Assembly: GCF_014171595.1 (NCBI RefSeq)
Contig: NZ_CP050451.1
Span: forward strand, 3,224,001 to 3,288,000
Source: Massilia sp. Se16.2.3
GTDB lineage: Bacteria > Pseudomonadota > Gammaproteobacteria > Burkholderiales > Burkholderiaceae_D
Length of the DNA: 64,000 nucleotides
Direction of reading: 5' to 3'
Positions within the stretch are counted from its first letter, which is position 1, and every line of letters starts with the position of its first letter. The translations under genes were made by a program, and so were the position numbers. The notes under the pieces were generated by a model. That model did not search any database, was not told the DNA's origin, and saw only the letters and a program-made list of their open reading frames with translations. Shown piece after piece: positions 39,678 through 49,752 of the stretch.

Positions 39678-41951
39678 ATGCCTTACGATCCGCATCCAGC
39701 CGGCGTCAAGCCGTATATCCCGGCGTCGAGCCAGCTCCCAGAAATGACCATCCGCGCCCTCGTCATGGGCGTGGTGCTCGGCATGATCTTCGGCGCCTCC
39801 TCGCTCTACCTCGTGCTCAAGGTCGGCCTGACGGTGAGCGCCTCGATTCCGGTGGCGGTGATCGCCATCACCCTGTTCGGCATGTTCAAGAAGATGGGCG
39901 GGCGCGAATCGACCATCCTCGAAAACAGCATCACCCAAACGGCCGGTTCGGCGGGCGAGTCGCTCGCCTTCGGCCTGGGCGTGACGATGCCGGCCATCAT
40001 GATCCTCGGCTTCGACCTGGAGATCTCGCGCTTGATGCTGGTGGGCGTGCTCGGCGGCCTGCTCGGCATCCTGATGATGATCCCGATGCGCCGCACCATG
40101 ATCGTCGACGCCCACCGCGAACTGAAGTACCCGGAAGGCACGGCCTGCGCCGAGGTACTGAAAGCGGCCGCCACCGAAACCTCGCGCGAAGCGGCCGGCG
40201 AGGAGCGCATGCCCGGTTCGGATGCGGCGCGGGATGCCAAGCGCCGCGCGGCCATCATCTTCGGCGGCTTCGGCCTGGGCCTCCTGTACAAGGTGGCGAA
40301 CGTGTCGCTCAAGGGCTGGAAGGACGTGGCCAACTTCGAATTCGGCGCGCCGTTAAAGGCGGGTTCCGCCGGTGCCGAGATTTCGCCGGAACTGGTCGGC
40401 GTCGGCTACATCATCGGCCCGCGCATCGCCTTCACGATGGCGGCCGGCGGCGTGCTGTCCTATCTGCTCCTGATCCCGATGATCAAGTTCTTCGGCGAGC
40501 TGCTAACGGTTCCGGTGTCCCCGGGCACGATGCTGATCAAGGATATGTCCCCCGACGACATCCGCGACGCCTATGTGCTCTACATCGGCGCCGGCGCCGT
40601 CGCCGCGGGCGGCCTGATTTCGCTGGTGCGCTCGCTGCCGTCGATCTGGCGTGGCCTGAAGGGCGGCCTGGCCGGCATGGGCGCGGCACGTGCTGCCAAA
40701 GGTGGCGCGCCAGGCGCGGCGCCGTTGCGCACCGACCAGGACATCCCCTTCAAATGGGTGGCGATCGGCTGCCTGGCCATCATCGCCATCATCACCTTCG
40801 CCACGCCCCTGCACATGAACCTGCTGGGTGCGCTGCTGATCCTGGTCTTTGGCTTCCTGTTCGCCACCGTGTCGTCGCGCCTGACGGGCGAAGTGGGTTC
40901 CTCGTCGAACCCGATCTCGGGCATGGCGGTGGCCACGCTGCTCTTCACCTGCCTGATCTTCCTCGTGATGGGCTGGACCGGCGGGCGCTACTACGTCACC
41001 GCGCTGTCGGTCGGGGCGATTGTCTGCATCGCGGCCAGCAATGCAGGCACCACCTCGCAGGATTTGAAGACGGGCTTCCTGGTCGGTTCGACCCCGCGCC
41101 TGCAGCAGTACGCCATCCTGTGCGGCGCCTTTGCCTCGGCGCTCATCCTCGGGCCGATTTTGCTGAAACTGAACGACGCCGGCACCGTGTACGTGCCTGC
41201 CGCCCAGGTCGCGCCCGGCATCACGGTCGATGCCGCGACATTGACGGAGACCGCCCAGCTGCAGGGCCCGCAAGCGGCGGGCGACAGCAAGACCTATAAA
41301 GTCTGGCGCAAGGTCGGTACCGCCGGCGGCCCGGAAGGCAAGTACCTGGTGGGCGAGGACGGCAAGCTGGCCTACCTGGTCGACCCGGGCATCAACGGCC
41401 ACTACCACCAGCGTCCGGACGGCACCGAGGTCAAGAAATACGACGCGCCGAAGGCCGTGCTGATGTCCTACATCATCAAGGGCATCCTCGACCAGCAACT
41501 GCCGTGGACACTGGTGCTGTTCGGCGTGATGATTTCGGTGGTGCTGGAAATGGCCGGCATCCAGGCGCTGGCCTTCTCGGTGGGCGTCTACCTGCCGCTG
41601 GTGTCGACGCTGCCGATCGCGGTGGGCGGCGCGGTGCGCTGGCTGGTCGACCGCCGCAACAACAAGCTGCCGCAGTATGCCTCGCTTAACGAGGAAGAGA
41701 AGGTGGCCGCGGGCGACCGCAGCTCGGGCACCTTGCTGGCTTCGGGCTATATCGCCGGCGGCGCGCTGGCCGGCATCGTGATCGCCATCACGGCGGGCGT
41801 GATGACCAATTTCGACAGCATGATGGCGAAGTGGGCAGAGACGTCGAATCCGTTCTTTGCGGGGCCGGATGCGGATCTGCTGTCCTTGATACCGTATGCG
41901 GCGATCATCCTGCTGCTGTATTGGGTGGCGCGCGAAAAAGCGCAGCAGTAG
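39678..41951 (+). CDS. OPT family oligopeptide transporter
   Basis: The protein of about 757 residues has some 14 hydrophobic segments. It shows the OPT pattern: PEMTIRALVMGVVLGMIFGA near the N-terminus, RRTMIVDAHRELKYPEGTAC, GYIIGPRIAFTMAAGGVLSY, SSNPISGMAVATLLFTCLIF and a C-terminal DLLSLIPYAAIILLLYWVAR. These proteins import peptides or metal chelates with protons. A large soluble loop lies around residues 510-590. The ATG at 39678 fits the family start; an upstream ATG at 39618 would add 20 residues without support. Confidence 0.93.
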   Translation: MPYDPHPAGVKPYIPASSQLPEMTIRALVMGVVLGMIFGASSLYLVLKVGLTVSASIPVAVIAITLFGMFKKMGGRESTILENSITQTAGSAGESLAFGLGVTMPAIMILGFDLEISRLMLVGVLGGLLGILMMIPMRRTMIVDAHRELKYPEGTACAEVLKAAATETSREAAGEERMPGSDAARDAKRRAAIIFGGFGLGLLYKVANVSLKGWKDVANFEFGAPLKAGSAGAEISPELVGVGYIIGPRIAFTMAAGGVLSYLLLIPMIKFFGELLTVPVSPGTMLIKDMSPDDIRDAYVLYIGAGAVAAGGLISLVRSLPSIWRGLKGGLAGMGAARAAKGGAPGAAPLRTDQDIPFKWVAIGCLAIIAIITFATPLHMNLLGALLILVFGFLFATVSSRLTGEVGSSSNPISGMAVATLLFTCLIFLVMGWTGGRYYVTALSVGAIVCIAASNAGTTSQDLKTGFLVGSTPRLQQYAILCGAFASALILGPILLKLNDAGTVYVPAAQVAPGITVDAATLTETAQLQGPQAAGDSKTYKVWRKVGTAGGPEGKYLVGEDGKLAYLVDPGINGHYHQRPDGTEVKKYDAPKAVLMSYIIKGILDQQLPWTLVLFGVMISVVLEMAGIQALAFSVGVYLPLVSTLPIAVGGAVRWLVDRRNNKLPQYASLNEEEKVAAGDRSSGTLLASGYIAGGALAGIVIAITAGVMTNFDSMMAKWAETSNPFFAGPDADLLSLIPYAAIILLLYWVAREKAQQ

Positions 41952-41956
41952 AAGGA

Positions 41957-41983
41957 ACGGGCGCATTGGGCGCCCGTTTTTTT
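41957..41983 (+). terminator. Rho-independent terminator of the OPT gene
   Basis: An eight-base stem (acgggcgc / gcgcccgt), a five-base loop and a seven-base T run lie five bases after the stop. Confidence 0.92.
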
Positions 41984-42015
41984 GCACGCGGCGCATGCTC
42001 ATCGACTGTGATACA

Positions 42016-42082
42016 GCGTGGGCTCGAGAGCCCACCCTACGTGTGCGGACGTTCGTAGGGTGGGCACTTGTGCCCACGCGGT
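42016..42082. repeat. Pair of inverted extragenic palindromes
   Basis: gcgtgggctcgagagcccaccctacg (42016-42041) and cgtagggtgggcacttgtgcccacgcgg (from 42054) face each other across about 12 bases. Each has its own palindromic arms and the family flanks. Confidence 0.75.
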
Positions 42083-42127
42083 TTCACCGTTTGCACGGAC
42101 GCGGCGGCAAAATCCAGCCGGTTGCCC

Positions 42128-43049
42128 TCACACAAACGCCAGATCATGCTGGCGTATCACATCGTCGAGCCACTCGTCCGAATGGCTGAACCGATACCCC
42201 AGCCCCGCCGCGCGTCCCGTGTCCAGCACCATCGGCTCCGCAAAATCGAAAGGCGACAATACCCCCGGCGCGGCCTGTTCGGTCACGCGGCGGGTCGGCG
42301 CAGGCGCGCCCAGTACGCCCGCCACCCGCTGATACAGCCCATGCGCCGACAGCGCACCGCCTGACGCCGCATTCACCGGCCCGGTAAAGTCCTGCGCGCC
42401 CACCCAGTCGAGAAAGGCCGCGGCCTCCTGCGTGCCGATGAACGACAGCTTCGCCGCGGCATCGGTATAGGGCAGCGCGCGGCCCGGCGCAGCAGCTCGA
42501 CATACCAGGCCAGGCGCCCGGTGAATTCCTCAGGGCCGCCCAGCACGTGCGCCAGGCGCACCGCGACCAGGGGCAGGGAGCCGTCGCGGCCGAAATAGGC
42601 TTCCGCCTGCAGCTTGCCGGCGACATAGCTCTCGACCGCGCGCGCCGGGTCATGCCGGGGTAGCCGGTGTCGATGCGCTGGGCCAGCACCGGCAGGTCGG
42701 TTTCGCGCACCGCGGGGCCGCTGGCATGGATCCCGCGGTAGACGTCGATCGTCGAAGTCAGCACATAGCGCGCCACCTTGCCGGCGAAGGTGCGCACGGC
42801 GATCGCCGCATCAAGCGGGCTGTAGCACATCTGGTCGAAGACGAGGTCGTAGCGCGCGCCAAGGAAGGCCGCGCGCATCGCCGTCTCGTTGCGGCGGTCG
42901 ACGCGGATGCGTTCGATGCGCGGCCCGAAGGGATCGGGCGCGTAGCCGCGGGTGGCGATCGTCACGCGGTGTCCCGCGCGCACCAGGCGCTGCACCAGCA
43001 GCTTGCCGAAATAACGGGTACCGCCTATCACCAAAATATTCTTGTGCAT
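42128..43049 (-). CDS. NAD(P)-dependent epimerase/dehydratase (two one-base losses)
   Basis: The product begins MHKNILVIGGTRYFGKLLVQ, an extended SDR with the GGTRYFG nucleotide loop, followed by VLTSTIDVYRG. The frame breaks near 42655 (after GYPGM) and near 42483 (after ELLRRAA). With one base added at each place the sequence runs through SYVAGKLQAEAYFGR, VRLAHVLGGPEEFTGRLAWY and WVGAQDFTGPVNAASGGALS to the stop at 42128. It would be a cytoplasmic sugar-nucleotide-type epimerase, reductase or dehydratase; the substrate is unknown. It is divergent from a LysR regulator, which probably controls it. The SD aaggag precedes the ATG. Confidence 0.82.
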
Positions 43050-43154
43050 GGCTTCTCCTTGACGAATCGCGTATATTTTCTGCTCAGCTGTGCAAACGCA
43101 CAAACGAGAAAAAACAGGCACTATGAACAAGAAAAACTTAAGCATGGTGAGGCC

Positions 43155-44084
43155 ATGAAACCCCTGCGCAGCCTGTCCGGGCTGATCGACTTCGACTGCG
43201 CCGCGCGCTGGGGCAGCTTCAAGCTGGCCGCGCGCGAACTGCACAAGACGCCGGCGGCGGTGAGCCTGCAGGTCAAGCAGCTCGAGGAAACGATCGGCTT
43301 TCCGCTGTTCGTGCGCCACCCGCGCCATATCGCGCTCACCGAAAAGGGTGAGGAACTCGCCATTGCCATCGGCCGCATGCTGGGCGACCTGCGCGCGAAA
43401 GTGGCGGCGCTGCAGCGCGGCGACGAGGAATCGGTGCTGCGCATCTCGACGACCCATTCGTTTGCCATCAAGTGGCTGGTGCCGCGCATGCACCGGTTTA
43501 CGAAGCTGTACCCGGAACTGGATATCCGCATCGATTCGAACGACGCGCCGGTCGACCTGGAAGCGGACAGCACGGACGTGGCCATCCGCTACGGCCCGGT
43601 GCGCGAGGGCGACCCGTCGACCCTGCTGCGCGAGCGCCTGGTGCCGGTCTACAGTCCCGAGCTGCTGGCCCCCGGCCAGGCCGAGCTGACCCTGGCCGAC
43701 CTGGCCAGCCAGCCGCTCCTGTGCGAGAAGTCGCCCGAGAGCTGGCTGCAGCTGCTCAACGAGAACCGCGCCCTCAAGGGCAGGCATGCCCACCCCTACG
43801 ATTTCTCGCGCGGCTACAGCCACTGGGGCGTGCTGGTCCAGGCGGCGGTAGCAGGGCAGGGCGTGGCCCTGGTGCCCTACGGGATTGCCTGCCAGGACAT
43901 CGCCTCCGGGTCCTTGCTCCGCATTCCCTGCCGCAGCGCCCGGTTCGACAACGGCTACCGCTTCCTCGCCAACCCGCACAAGGAACACATGGGCAAGATA
44001 CAGCGTTTCCGCGCCTGGATGGACGCCGAGATGGAGGCAATGCGGCGCGAGATCGACGACATCGCCGAACCCGACGCCGCGTGA
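43155..44084 (+). CDS. LysR family transcriptional regulator (GcvA-like)
   Basis: The protein of about 309 residues has an N-terminal winged HTH (FDCAARWGSFKLAARELHKT, PAAVSLQVKQLEETIGFPLF) and a LysR substrate domain (LRISTTHSFAIKWLVPRMHR, ADSTDVAIRYGPVREGDPST) like the GcvA subgroup. The ATG at 43155 follows ggtgagg. It is divergent from the epimerase gene at 43049, and the 105 bases between them must hold both promoters. Confidence 0.92.
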   Translation: MKPLRSLSGLIDFDCAARWGSFKLAARELHKTPAAVSLQVKQLEETIGFPLFVRHPRHIALTEKGEELAIAIGRMLGDLRAKVAALQRGDEESVLRISTTHSFAIKWLVPRMHRFTKLYPELDIRIDSNDAPVDLEADSTDVAIRYGPVREGDPSTLLRERLVPVYSPELLAPGQAELTLADLASQPLLCEKSPESWLQLLNENRALKGRHAHPYDFSRGYSHWGVLVQAAVAGQGVALVPYGIACQDIASGSLLRIPCRSARFDNGYRFLANPHKEHMGKIQRFRAWMDAEMEAMRREIDDIAEPDAA

Positions 44085-44127
44085 GTCCGCAGGCCGGGGA
44101 TGGACATAGCCACCGCCGCCGCGACGA

Positions 44128-44526
44128 TCACGCCTGCGGTGCCATCCAGACCAGGTTCCACAGGTGCCCGTCCAGGTCCTCGAAACCCTGGTCGGCCATG
44201 AAACCGTGGTCCTCCAGGGGATGCGGGGTGCGTCCGCCGGCGGCGACGGCTTTCTCGATCAGCCCAAGCAGCTCTTCGCGGCTGTCGCAGTTCAGGCAAA
44301 CGATGACTTCGTTGGCCTCGCGGGCGCGCACGACGGGCTTGTCGATCAGCGAGGCGAAGAAGGGCTCGCTCGTCAGCATGACGCGGACCGTGCCGTCGGC
44401 GATCAGCATGCAGGCGGCGTGCTCGTTGCCGAAAGCGGAATCGAAGCGCATGCCGAGCGCGGAAAAGAAGCCGCGCGAGCGCTCCAGGTCCTTGACCGGC
44501 AGGTTGATGAAGATCTCGTTTTTCAT
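44128..44526 (-). CDS. VOC family (glyoxalase/bleomycin-resistance fold) protein
   Basis: The protein of about 132 residues starts MKNEIFINLPVKDLERSRGF and shows the VOC pattern FFSALGMRFD, then a C-terminal DQGFEDLDGHLWNLVWM where an acidic and a His residue may bind a metal. The exact reaction is unknown. The ATG at 44526 was chosen because the upstream 16 residues are not family-like. It is convergent with the LysR gene. Confidence 0.85.
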   Translation of the reverse strand: MKNEIFINLPVKDLERSRGFFSALGMRFDSAFGNEHAACMLIADGTVRVMLTSEPFFASLIDKPVVRAREANEVIVCLNCDSREELLGLIEKAVAAGGRTPHPLEDHGFMADQGFEDLDGHLWNLVWMAPQA

Positions 44527-44615
44527 GTTGTCCTCGTAGATGCATGGAGAGGTGGATCGGGTCCTGCCTCCCACGACGAAGGGCGCGCCGGAAATTCGAC
44601 AGCAGGGCGAAAAAA

Positions 44616-44637
44616 AACGGCAGCCGCGGCTGCCGTT
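44616..44637. terminator. Terminator after the POT transporter
   Basis: The inverted repeat aacggcagccg / cggctgccgtt has an A run on one side and tttt on the other. On the minus strand it follows the stop at 44656 and leads into a T run. Confidence 0.85.
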
Positions 44638-44655
44638 TTCATGAGCGTGTGCGAA

Positions 44656-46158
44656 TTACTTCACGCCGTGCATCAGTTTCTGGATGAGCGGTGCCAGCAG
44701 GAACAGGATGCCGCCGCCGATGACCAGGATCCAGAAGCCCGAGGTGTAGCCGGACAGGGCCGAACCGACCGACATGCCGGTGTCGCCCGAGACGTGCGAG
44801 GCGAAGATGCCCGACAGGTTGTTGCCGATACCGGTGGACAGGAACCAGCCGCCCATGCCCAGGCCGACCAGGCGGGTCGGTGCCAGCTTGGTCACCATCG
44901 ACAGGCCGATCGGCGACAGGCACAGCTCGCCGATCGACTGGATCGTGTACACGGCCAGCAGGGTCCAGGCCGGGATGTGGTTCTGGTCGTCCAGCAGCTG
45001 CGACAGCGCGTACATCAGGAGGCCGAATGCCAGGCCGTTGAAGATGATGCCCAGGCCAAACTTGCGCGGGATTGACGGGTTGACGTTGCGCTTGCCCATG
45101 GCCACCCAGACGGCGGCGATGATCGGTGCGAAGACGATGATGGCCACCGAGTTCACCGACTGGAAGTAGGCCACCGGCATGTCCCAGCCGCCGATGTTGC
45201 GGTTCACGATCTCGGACGCGAGGAAGGTGAAGGAGCTGCCGGCCTGCTCGAAGAAGCACCAGAACAGGATGTTGAATGCGAAGATGATCATCATGGCGAT
45301 GGTCTTGTCGCGCGAGACTTTACCTTCGCGCACGCCTTCGACGATCAGCATCAGCGCCAGGATCACGAACAGGATCGACAGCACGATCTGCAGGTTGCCG
45401 GCGCCGGCGGCGAGCAGCAGGTAGAAGACCGGAATCACGACCAGCGAGCCGACGATCACGCCGAGGAGGCGCTTCGGGCTGGCCAGCTCGCCGATAGGCG
45501 CGCCGATGCCCTTCAACTGCTTGCGGCCGATGAAGAACCAGACCAGGGCGACCAGCATGCCGATGGCGGCGGCGATGAACACCACCTTGTAGGCCGGGGT
45601 GCTGCCGTCGCCGTAAAGCTGGGCGAGCCAGGTCGTCACGATCGGCGCGAAGAAGGCGCCGGCGTTGATGCCCATGTAGAAGATGGTGAAGCCGGAATCG
45701 CGGCGGGTGTCATGGATGCTGTACAGCTGGCCGACCATGGCCGAGATGTTCGGCTTGAACATGCCGTTGCCGACGATGATGGTTGCCAGGCCGAGCTTGA
45801 AGATGTCCGGGTCGGGCAGGGTGATCATGAACAGGCCTGCCGCCATGAAGACGGCCCCGACAAGGATCGAGCGCTGGTAGCCGATGACGCGGTCGGCCAC
45901 GTAGCCGCCGAAGACCGCGGCGGCATACACCAGCGCGAGATAGGAGCCATAGGTCAGGTTGGCATCGGCCTGGCCGGCGGCGTTACCCTCGTGGAACTGG
46001 GCAACGATGTAGAGCACGAGGGCCCAACGAATGCCGTAGAAAGCGAAACGTTCCCAGAATTCGGTCATGAACAGCATCCACAGCGGTGCTGGGTGGCCCA
46101 TGATCTGTTTGAATTCCGGTGGTGTCCCCTTGTCGGTTGTAGTAGCTGCACCGCTCAT
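44656..46158 (-). CDS. POT family proton-dependent peptide transporter
   Basis: The protein of about 500 residues has 12 or more helices. It carries the POT signatures: FMTEFWERFAFYGIRWALVL (ExxERFxYY-like motif) in helix 1, GGYVADRVIGYQRSILVGAV after helix 2, and FTIFYMGINAGAFFAPIVTT (PTR2 signature) in helix 5. It imports di- and tripeptides with protons. The ATG at 46158 (MSGAATTTDKGTPPEFKQIM) follows a strong ggaggaa site; the ORF extends further up without support. The 46159-46426 interval holds no gene. Confidence 0.94.
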   Translation of the reverse strand: MSGAATTTDKGTPPEFKQIMGHPAPLWMLFMTEFWERFAFYGIRWALVLYIVAQFHEGNAAGQADANLTYGSYLALVYAAAVFGGYVADRVIGYQRSILVGAVFMAAGLFMITLPDPDIFKLGLATIIVGNGMFKPNISAMVGQLYSIHDTRRDSGFTIFYMGINAGAFFAPIVTTWLAQLYGDGSTPAYKVVFIAAAIGMLVALVWFFIGRKQLKGIGAPIGELASPKRLLGVIVGSLVVIPVFYLLLAAGAGNLQIVLSILFVILALMLIVEGVREGKVSRDKTIAMMIIFAFNILFWCFFEQAGSSFTFLASEIVNRNIGGWDMPVAYFQSVNSVAIIVFAPIIAAVWVAMGKRNVNPSIPRKFGLGIIFNGLAFGLLMYALSQLLDDQNHIPAWTLLAVYTIQSIGELCLSPIGLSMVTKLAPTRLVGLGMGGWFLSTGIGNNLSGIFASHVSGDTGMSVGSALSGYTSGFWILVIGGGILFLLAPLIQKLMHGVK

Positions 46159-46426
46159 GCGGTTCCTCCCGAAGTATTTTAGAAAAAAGCTGTTTTGTTG
46201 GAAGCTTGGGTCGTGCCCGAATTTCCAGTTGCGACGCATTTTAGTGGAAATTGCTGAGCGCAAGAAATTTATTTGCCAATGTGGTAAATAGCCGCGCCGG
46301 TCGCACTTGCAGCCGTGCCGGCGCTTCCGGGCACGCATGTCCTCGCCAGTTGTCGTATATTGGCGAAACAGCCAGTCATATTACCGGGAGGTTCCATCCC
46401 GGCGTACTTAGAAAAGGACATCCTGC

Positions 46427-47797
46427 ATGAACTACGAAGTCGTCGATACGCTCATTTCTCCAGAAGGCCGGCTGGAAGTCCTGTCCAAGGCCGAGGTGGC
46501 CAAGCTGCTCGACACCAGCCAGGGCGGCCTCTACAACATATTCCGCAAGTGCGCGCTCGCGGTCCTGAACTGCGGCAGCTCCATCGACGATGGCAAGGAA
46601 CTGCTCGAGCGCTACAGCAGCTTCGACATCAAGGTGATCCAGCGCGAACGCGGGATCAAGCTTGACATCCGCGGCGCACCGGCCATCGCCTTTGTCGACG
46701 GCAAGATGATCAAGGGCATCCACGAGCACCTGTTTGCCGTGCTGCGCGACATCGTCTACGTCCACTTCGAAGTCACCGACAACCCGCGTTTCGACCTGTT
46801 GCGCCCGGAAGGCATCACCGACGCGGTGTTCCACATCCTGCGCAATGCCAACGTGCTGCAGCCTCAGCGCAACCCGAACCTGGTGGTCTGCTGGGGCGGC
46901 CACTCGATCAACCGCGTCGAGTACAACTACTCGAAAGAGGTCGGCTACGCGCTCGGCCTGCGCGAACTCGACATCTGCACCGGCTGCGGCCCGGGCGCGA
47001 TGAAGGGCCCGATGAAGGGCGCGGCCATCGGTCACTCGAAGCAGCGCCTGCACGGCGGGCGCTACCTCGGCATTTCCGAACCCGGCATCATCGCCGCCGA
47101 GTCGCCCAATCCGATCGTCAACGACCTGGTCATCATGCCGGACATCGAAAAGCGCCTGGAAGCGTTCGTGCGTACCGGTCACGGCATCTGCGTGTTCCCG
47201 GGCGGTGCCGGTACCGCCGAGGAGATCCTGTACATCCTCGGCATCCTGCTGCACCCGGACAATGCCGAGATGCCGTTCCCGCTCGTGTTCACGGGGCCGG
47301 CGACGGCGCGCGAATACTTCGAGCAGATCGACGGCTTCATCGCCCAGACGCTCGGGCCGCAGGCGCAGGCGCGCTACAAGATCATCATCGACGACCCGGA
47401 CGCGGTGGCACGCGAGATGCAGGAAGGGATCAGGAAGGTGCGCGAGTTCCGCAAGGCCAGGAGCGACGCCTATTACTTCAACTGGCTGCTCAAGATCGAC
47501 CAGGAATTCCAGAAGCCCTTCAAGCCGACCCACGAGAACGTGCGCAACCTGAAGCTGCACAAGAACCAGGAAACCCACCTGCTGGCGGCCAATTTGCGCC
47601 GCGCCTTCTCGGCGGTGGTGGCCGGGAACGTCAAGGAAGAGGGTATCCGCGCGATCGAGGAGCACGGCAAGTACGAGATCCATGGCGAGAGCACGATCAT
47701 GGAGCCGATGGACGCTTTGCTCGCCTCGTTCGTCGAGCAGAGCCGCATGAAGTTGCCGGGCAAGGCGTACACGCCGTGCTATACGGTGGTGCTGTAG
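46427..47797 (+). CDS. ppnN: Pyrimidine/purine nucleotide 5'-monophosphate nucleosidase PpnN
   Basis: PpnN (formerly YgdH) cleaves nucleoside monophosphates to base and ribose 5-phosphate and in E. coli is controlled by (p)ppGpp. The 456-residue length is normal. It has an N-terminal domain (LISPEGRLEVLSKAEVAKLL), the LOG-type core with VCWGGHSINRVEYNYSKEVG and CTGCGPGAMKGPMKGA, the active-site loop FPGGAGTAEEILYILGI, and a C-terminal PpnN domain. The stop codon TAG lies inside an extragenic palindrome that begins at 47794. Confidence 0.95.
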   Translation: MNYEVVDTLISPEGRLEVLSKAEVAKLLDTSQGGLYNIFRKCALAVLNCGSSIDDGKELLERYSSFDIKVIQRERGIKLDIRGAPAIAFVDGKMIKGIHEHLFAVLRDIVYVHFEVTDNPRFDLLRPEGITDAVFHILRNANVLQPQRNPNLVVCWGGHSINRVEYNYSKEVGYALGLRELDICTGCGPGAMKGPMKGAAIGHSKQRLHGGRYLGISEPGIIAAESPNPIVNDLVIMPDIEKRLEAFVRTGHGICVFPGGAGTAEEILYILGILLHPDNAEMPFPLVFTGPATAREYFEQIDGFIAQTLGPQAQARYKIIIDDPDAVAREMQEGIRKVREFRKARSDAYYFNWLLKIDQEFQKPFKPTHENVRNLKLHKNQETHLLAANLRRAFSAVVAGNVKEEGIRAIEEHGKYEIHGESTIMEPMDALLASFVEQSRMKLPGKAYTPCYTVVL

Positions 47798-48092
47798 GGT
47801 AGGCGGGTTCCCCGCCTACGCGTCCAACCGGCGTTGGCACAGGACCTAGGGTGGGCTCCTGAGCCCACGCGGTAGGGCGCCTGCGTGTCGAAACGCTGAT
47901 GCGGCCGTGCTGCATGACGGTTCCGAACGCTGTCAGGCGGCCTGGGTACGCCGCGGCCGTACCGCGTGGGCACGAGTGCCCACCCTACGCCTGCTGACGG
48001 TTCCGGACGCCGTCTGGCGGCCTGGGCGCGCCCCGGCCGTACTACGCGGTATGCGAAGGCAGGACCGCGTGGAGTCGGGACTCCACCCTACG
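47794..48092. repeat. Cluster of four extragenic palindromes
   Basis: Copies are at 47794-47822 (gtagggtaggcggg ttcc cccgcctacgcg), 47846-47873 (tagggtgggctc ct gagcccacgcgg), 47961-47990 (ccgcgtgggcac ga gtgcccaccctacg) and 48064-48092 (ccgcgtggagtc gg gactccaccctacg). The first two point one way, the last two the other. No gene is seen in 47798-48163. Confidence 0.8.
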
Positions 48093-48115
48093 CCACTTCC
48101 GAAGCCAACAACGAA

Positions 48116-48142
48116 AAACGGGGCGCATCGAGCGCCCCGTTT
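48116..48142. terminator. Terminator downstream of lysS
   Basis: The perfect stem aaacggggcgc / gcgccccgttt with loop atcga lies 22 bases after the lysS stop and has A/T runs on both sides. Confidence 0.9.
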
Positions 48143-48163
48143 TCCATTCGACCAAGCGAAGGA

Positions 48164-49711
48164 TCAATCTTCCTTGCGCAGGTGCGGGAACAGCAGCACG
48201 TCGCGGATGTTCGGCGAGTCGGTCAGGATCATGATCAGGCGGTCGATGCCGATCCCGCAGCCGCCGGCCGGCGGCATGCCGTATTCGAGCGCGCGGATGT
48301 AGTCGGCGTCGTAGTACATCGCCTCTTCGTCACCCGCATCCTTGGCTTCCACCTGCGCCAGGAAACGCGCTGCCTGGTCTTCCGGATCGTTCAGCTCCGA
48401 AAAACCGTTGGCGATCTCGCGGCCGACCATGAACAGCTCGAAACGCTCGGTGATGCCCGGACGGGTGTCCGAGGCACGTGCCAGCGGCGACACTTCGACC
48501 GGATAGTCGATGATGTAGGTCGGCTCCCAGAGCTGGGCTTCGGCCGTTTCTTCGAACAGGGCCAGCTGCAGCGCGCCCAGGCCCGCGTTGGCGAAGGGCT
48601 TGACGCCGAACTTCTTCAACTCAAGCTTGATGAATTCCGCGTCCGCCAGCTGCTCGGCAGTGTACTCGGGCGCGAACTTGTTGATGGCCTGGACGATGGT
48701 CAGGCGGTGGAAGGGCTTCGACAGGTCCAGCTCGCGCCCGCCGTAGGACAGCACGGCCGTGCCTTGCGCGTCGATCGCAGCCTGGCGGATGACGGCTTCG
48801 GTGAAGTCCATCAGCCAGGTGTAGTCGGTATAGGCCGCGTAGAACTCCATCATCGTGAACTCGGGGTTGTGACGGATCGACACGCCCTCGTTACGGAAGT
48901 TGCGGTTCACTTCGAACACGCGGTCGAAGCCGCCCACGACCAAACGCTTCAAATACAGCTCGGGCGCGATACGCAGGAACATCTGCATGTCGAGCGCGTT
49001 GTGGTGGGTGATGAAGGGTTTCGCCGCCGCGCCGCCCGGGATCGGGTGCAGCATCGGCGTCTCGACTTCCATGAAGCCGTTCTTTTCCATGAAGCGGCGC
49101 ATCGACGACAGCGCGGCGGTACGCGCCTTGAAGGTGCGGCGCGTCTCTTCGTTCATGATCAGGTCGACGTAGCGCTGGCGGTACCTGGTTTCCTGGTCCG
49201 CCAGGCCATGGAACTTGTCCGGCAGCGGGCGCAGCGACTTGGTCACCAGGCGCAGTTTGCTCACCTTGATGGTCAGCTCGTCGACCTTGGTCTTGAAGAG
49301 CGTGCCCTCGACACCCAGGATGTCGCCCAGGTCATAGGTACGGAAGGCTTCCATTGCCGCTTCGCCGGTCGCGTCCAGGGTCACGTAGATCTGGATGCGG
49401 CCGTCGGCGCGTGGGCCCGAGGCATCCTGCAGGGTCGCGAACGCAGCCTTCTTGCCGGCTTCGCGCTTGAGCATCATGCGGCCGGCCAGCACCACGGGAA
49501 TCGCTTTCTCTTCCAGCTCTTCACGGGTCAGGCTGCCGTATTGCTCGATGAGCTCGGCAGCCTTGTGCTCCGGCTTGAAATCGTTCGGGAAGGCGACGCC
49601 CCCTTCGCGGATCGCAGCCAGCTTGGCGCGGCGCTCGGTCATGATCTTGTTCTCGTCGGCGGCGGGCGCTCCCTGTGCCGGGGCGTTGTTCTCTTGGTTT
49701 TCCGTAGTCAT
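48164..49711 (-). CDS. lysS: Lysine--tRNA ligase (class II)
   Basis: The 515-residue class II enzyme has an OB-fold anticodon-binding domain ([15 protein letters not shown]) and a catalytic core with motif 1 ([20 protein letters not shown]), motif 2 ([20 protein letters not shown]) and motif 3 ([20 protein letters not shown]). It attaches lysine to tRNA-Lys. It lies downstream of prfB and a HAD phosphatase on the same strand; the prfB-lysS proximity is common, with the phosphatase inserted here. Confidence 0.97.
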   Translation of the reverse strand: MTTENQENNAPAQGAPAADENKIMTERRAKLAAIREGGVAFPNDFKPEHKAAELIEQYGSLTREELEEKAIPVVLAGRMMLKREAGKKAAFATLQDASGPRADGRIQIYVTLDATGEAAMEAFRTYDLGDILGVEGTLFKTKVDELTIKVSKLRLVTKSLRPLPDKFHGLADQETRYRQRYVDLIMNEETRRTFKARTAALSSMRRFMEKNGFMEVETPMLHPIPGGAAAKPFITHHNALDMQMFLRIAPELYLKRLVVGGFDRVFEVNRNFRNEGVSIRHNPEFTMMEFYAAYTDYTWLMDFTEAVIRQAAIDAQGTAVLSYGGRELDLSKPFHRLTIVQAINKFAPEYTAEQLADAEFIKLELKKFGVKPFANAGLGALQLALFEETAEAQLWEPTYIIDYPVEVSPLARASDTRPGITERFELFMVGREIANGFSELNDPEDQAARFLAQVEAKDAGDEEAMYYDADYIRALEYGMPPAGGCGIGIDRLIMILTDSPNIRDVLLFPHLRKED

Positions 49712-49752
49712 GGTTGGTACTCGTTTGATTATTCAGTAGGGCTGCGCAGCGT

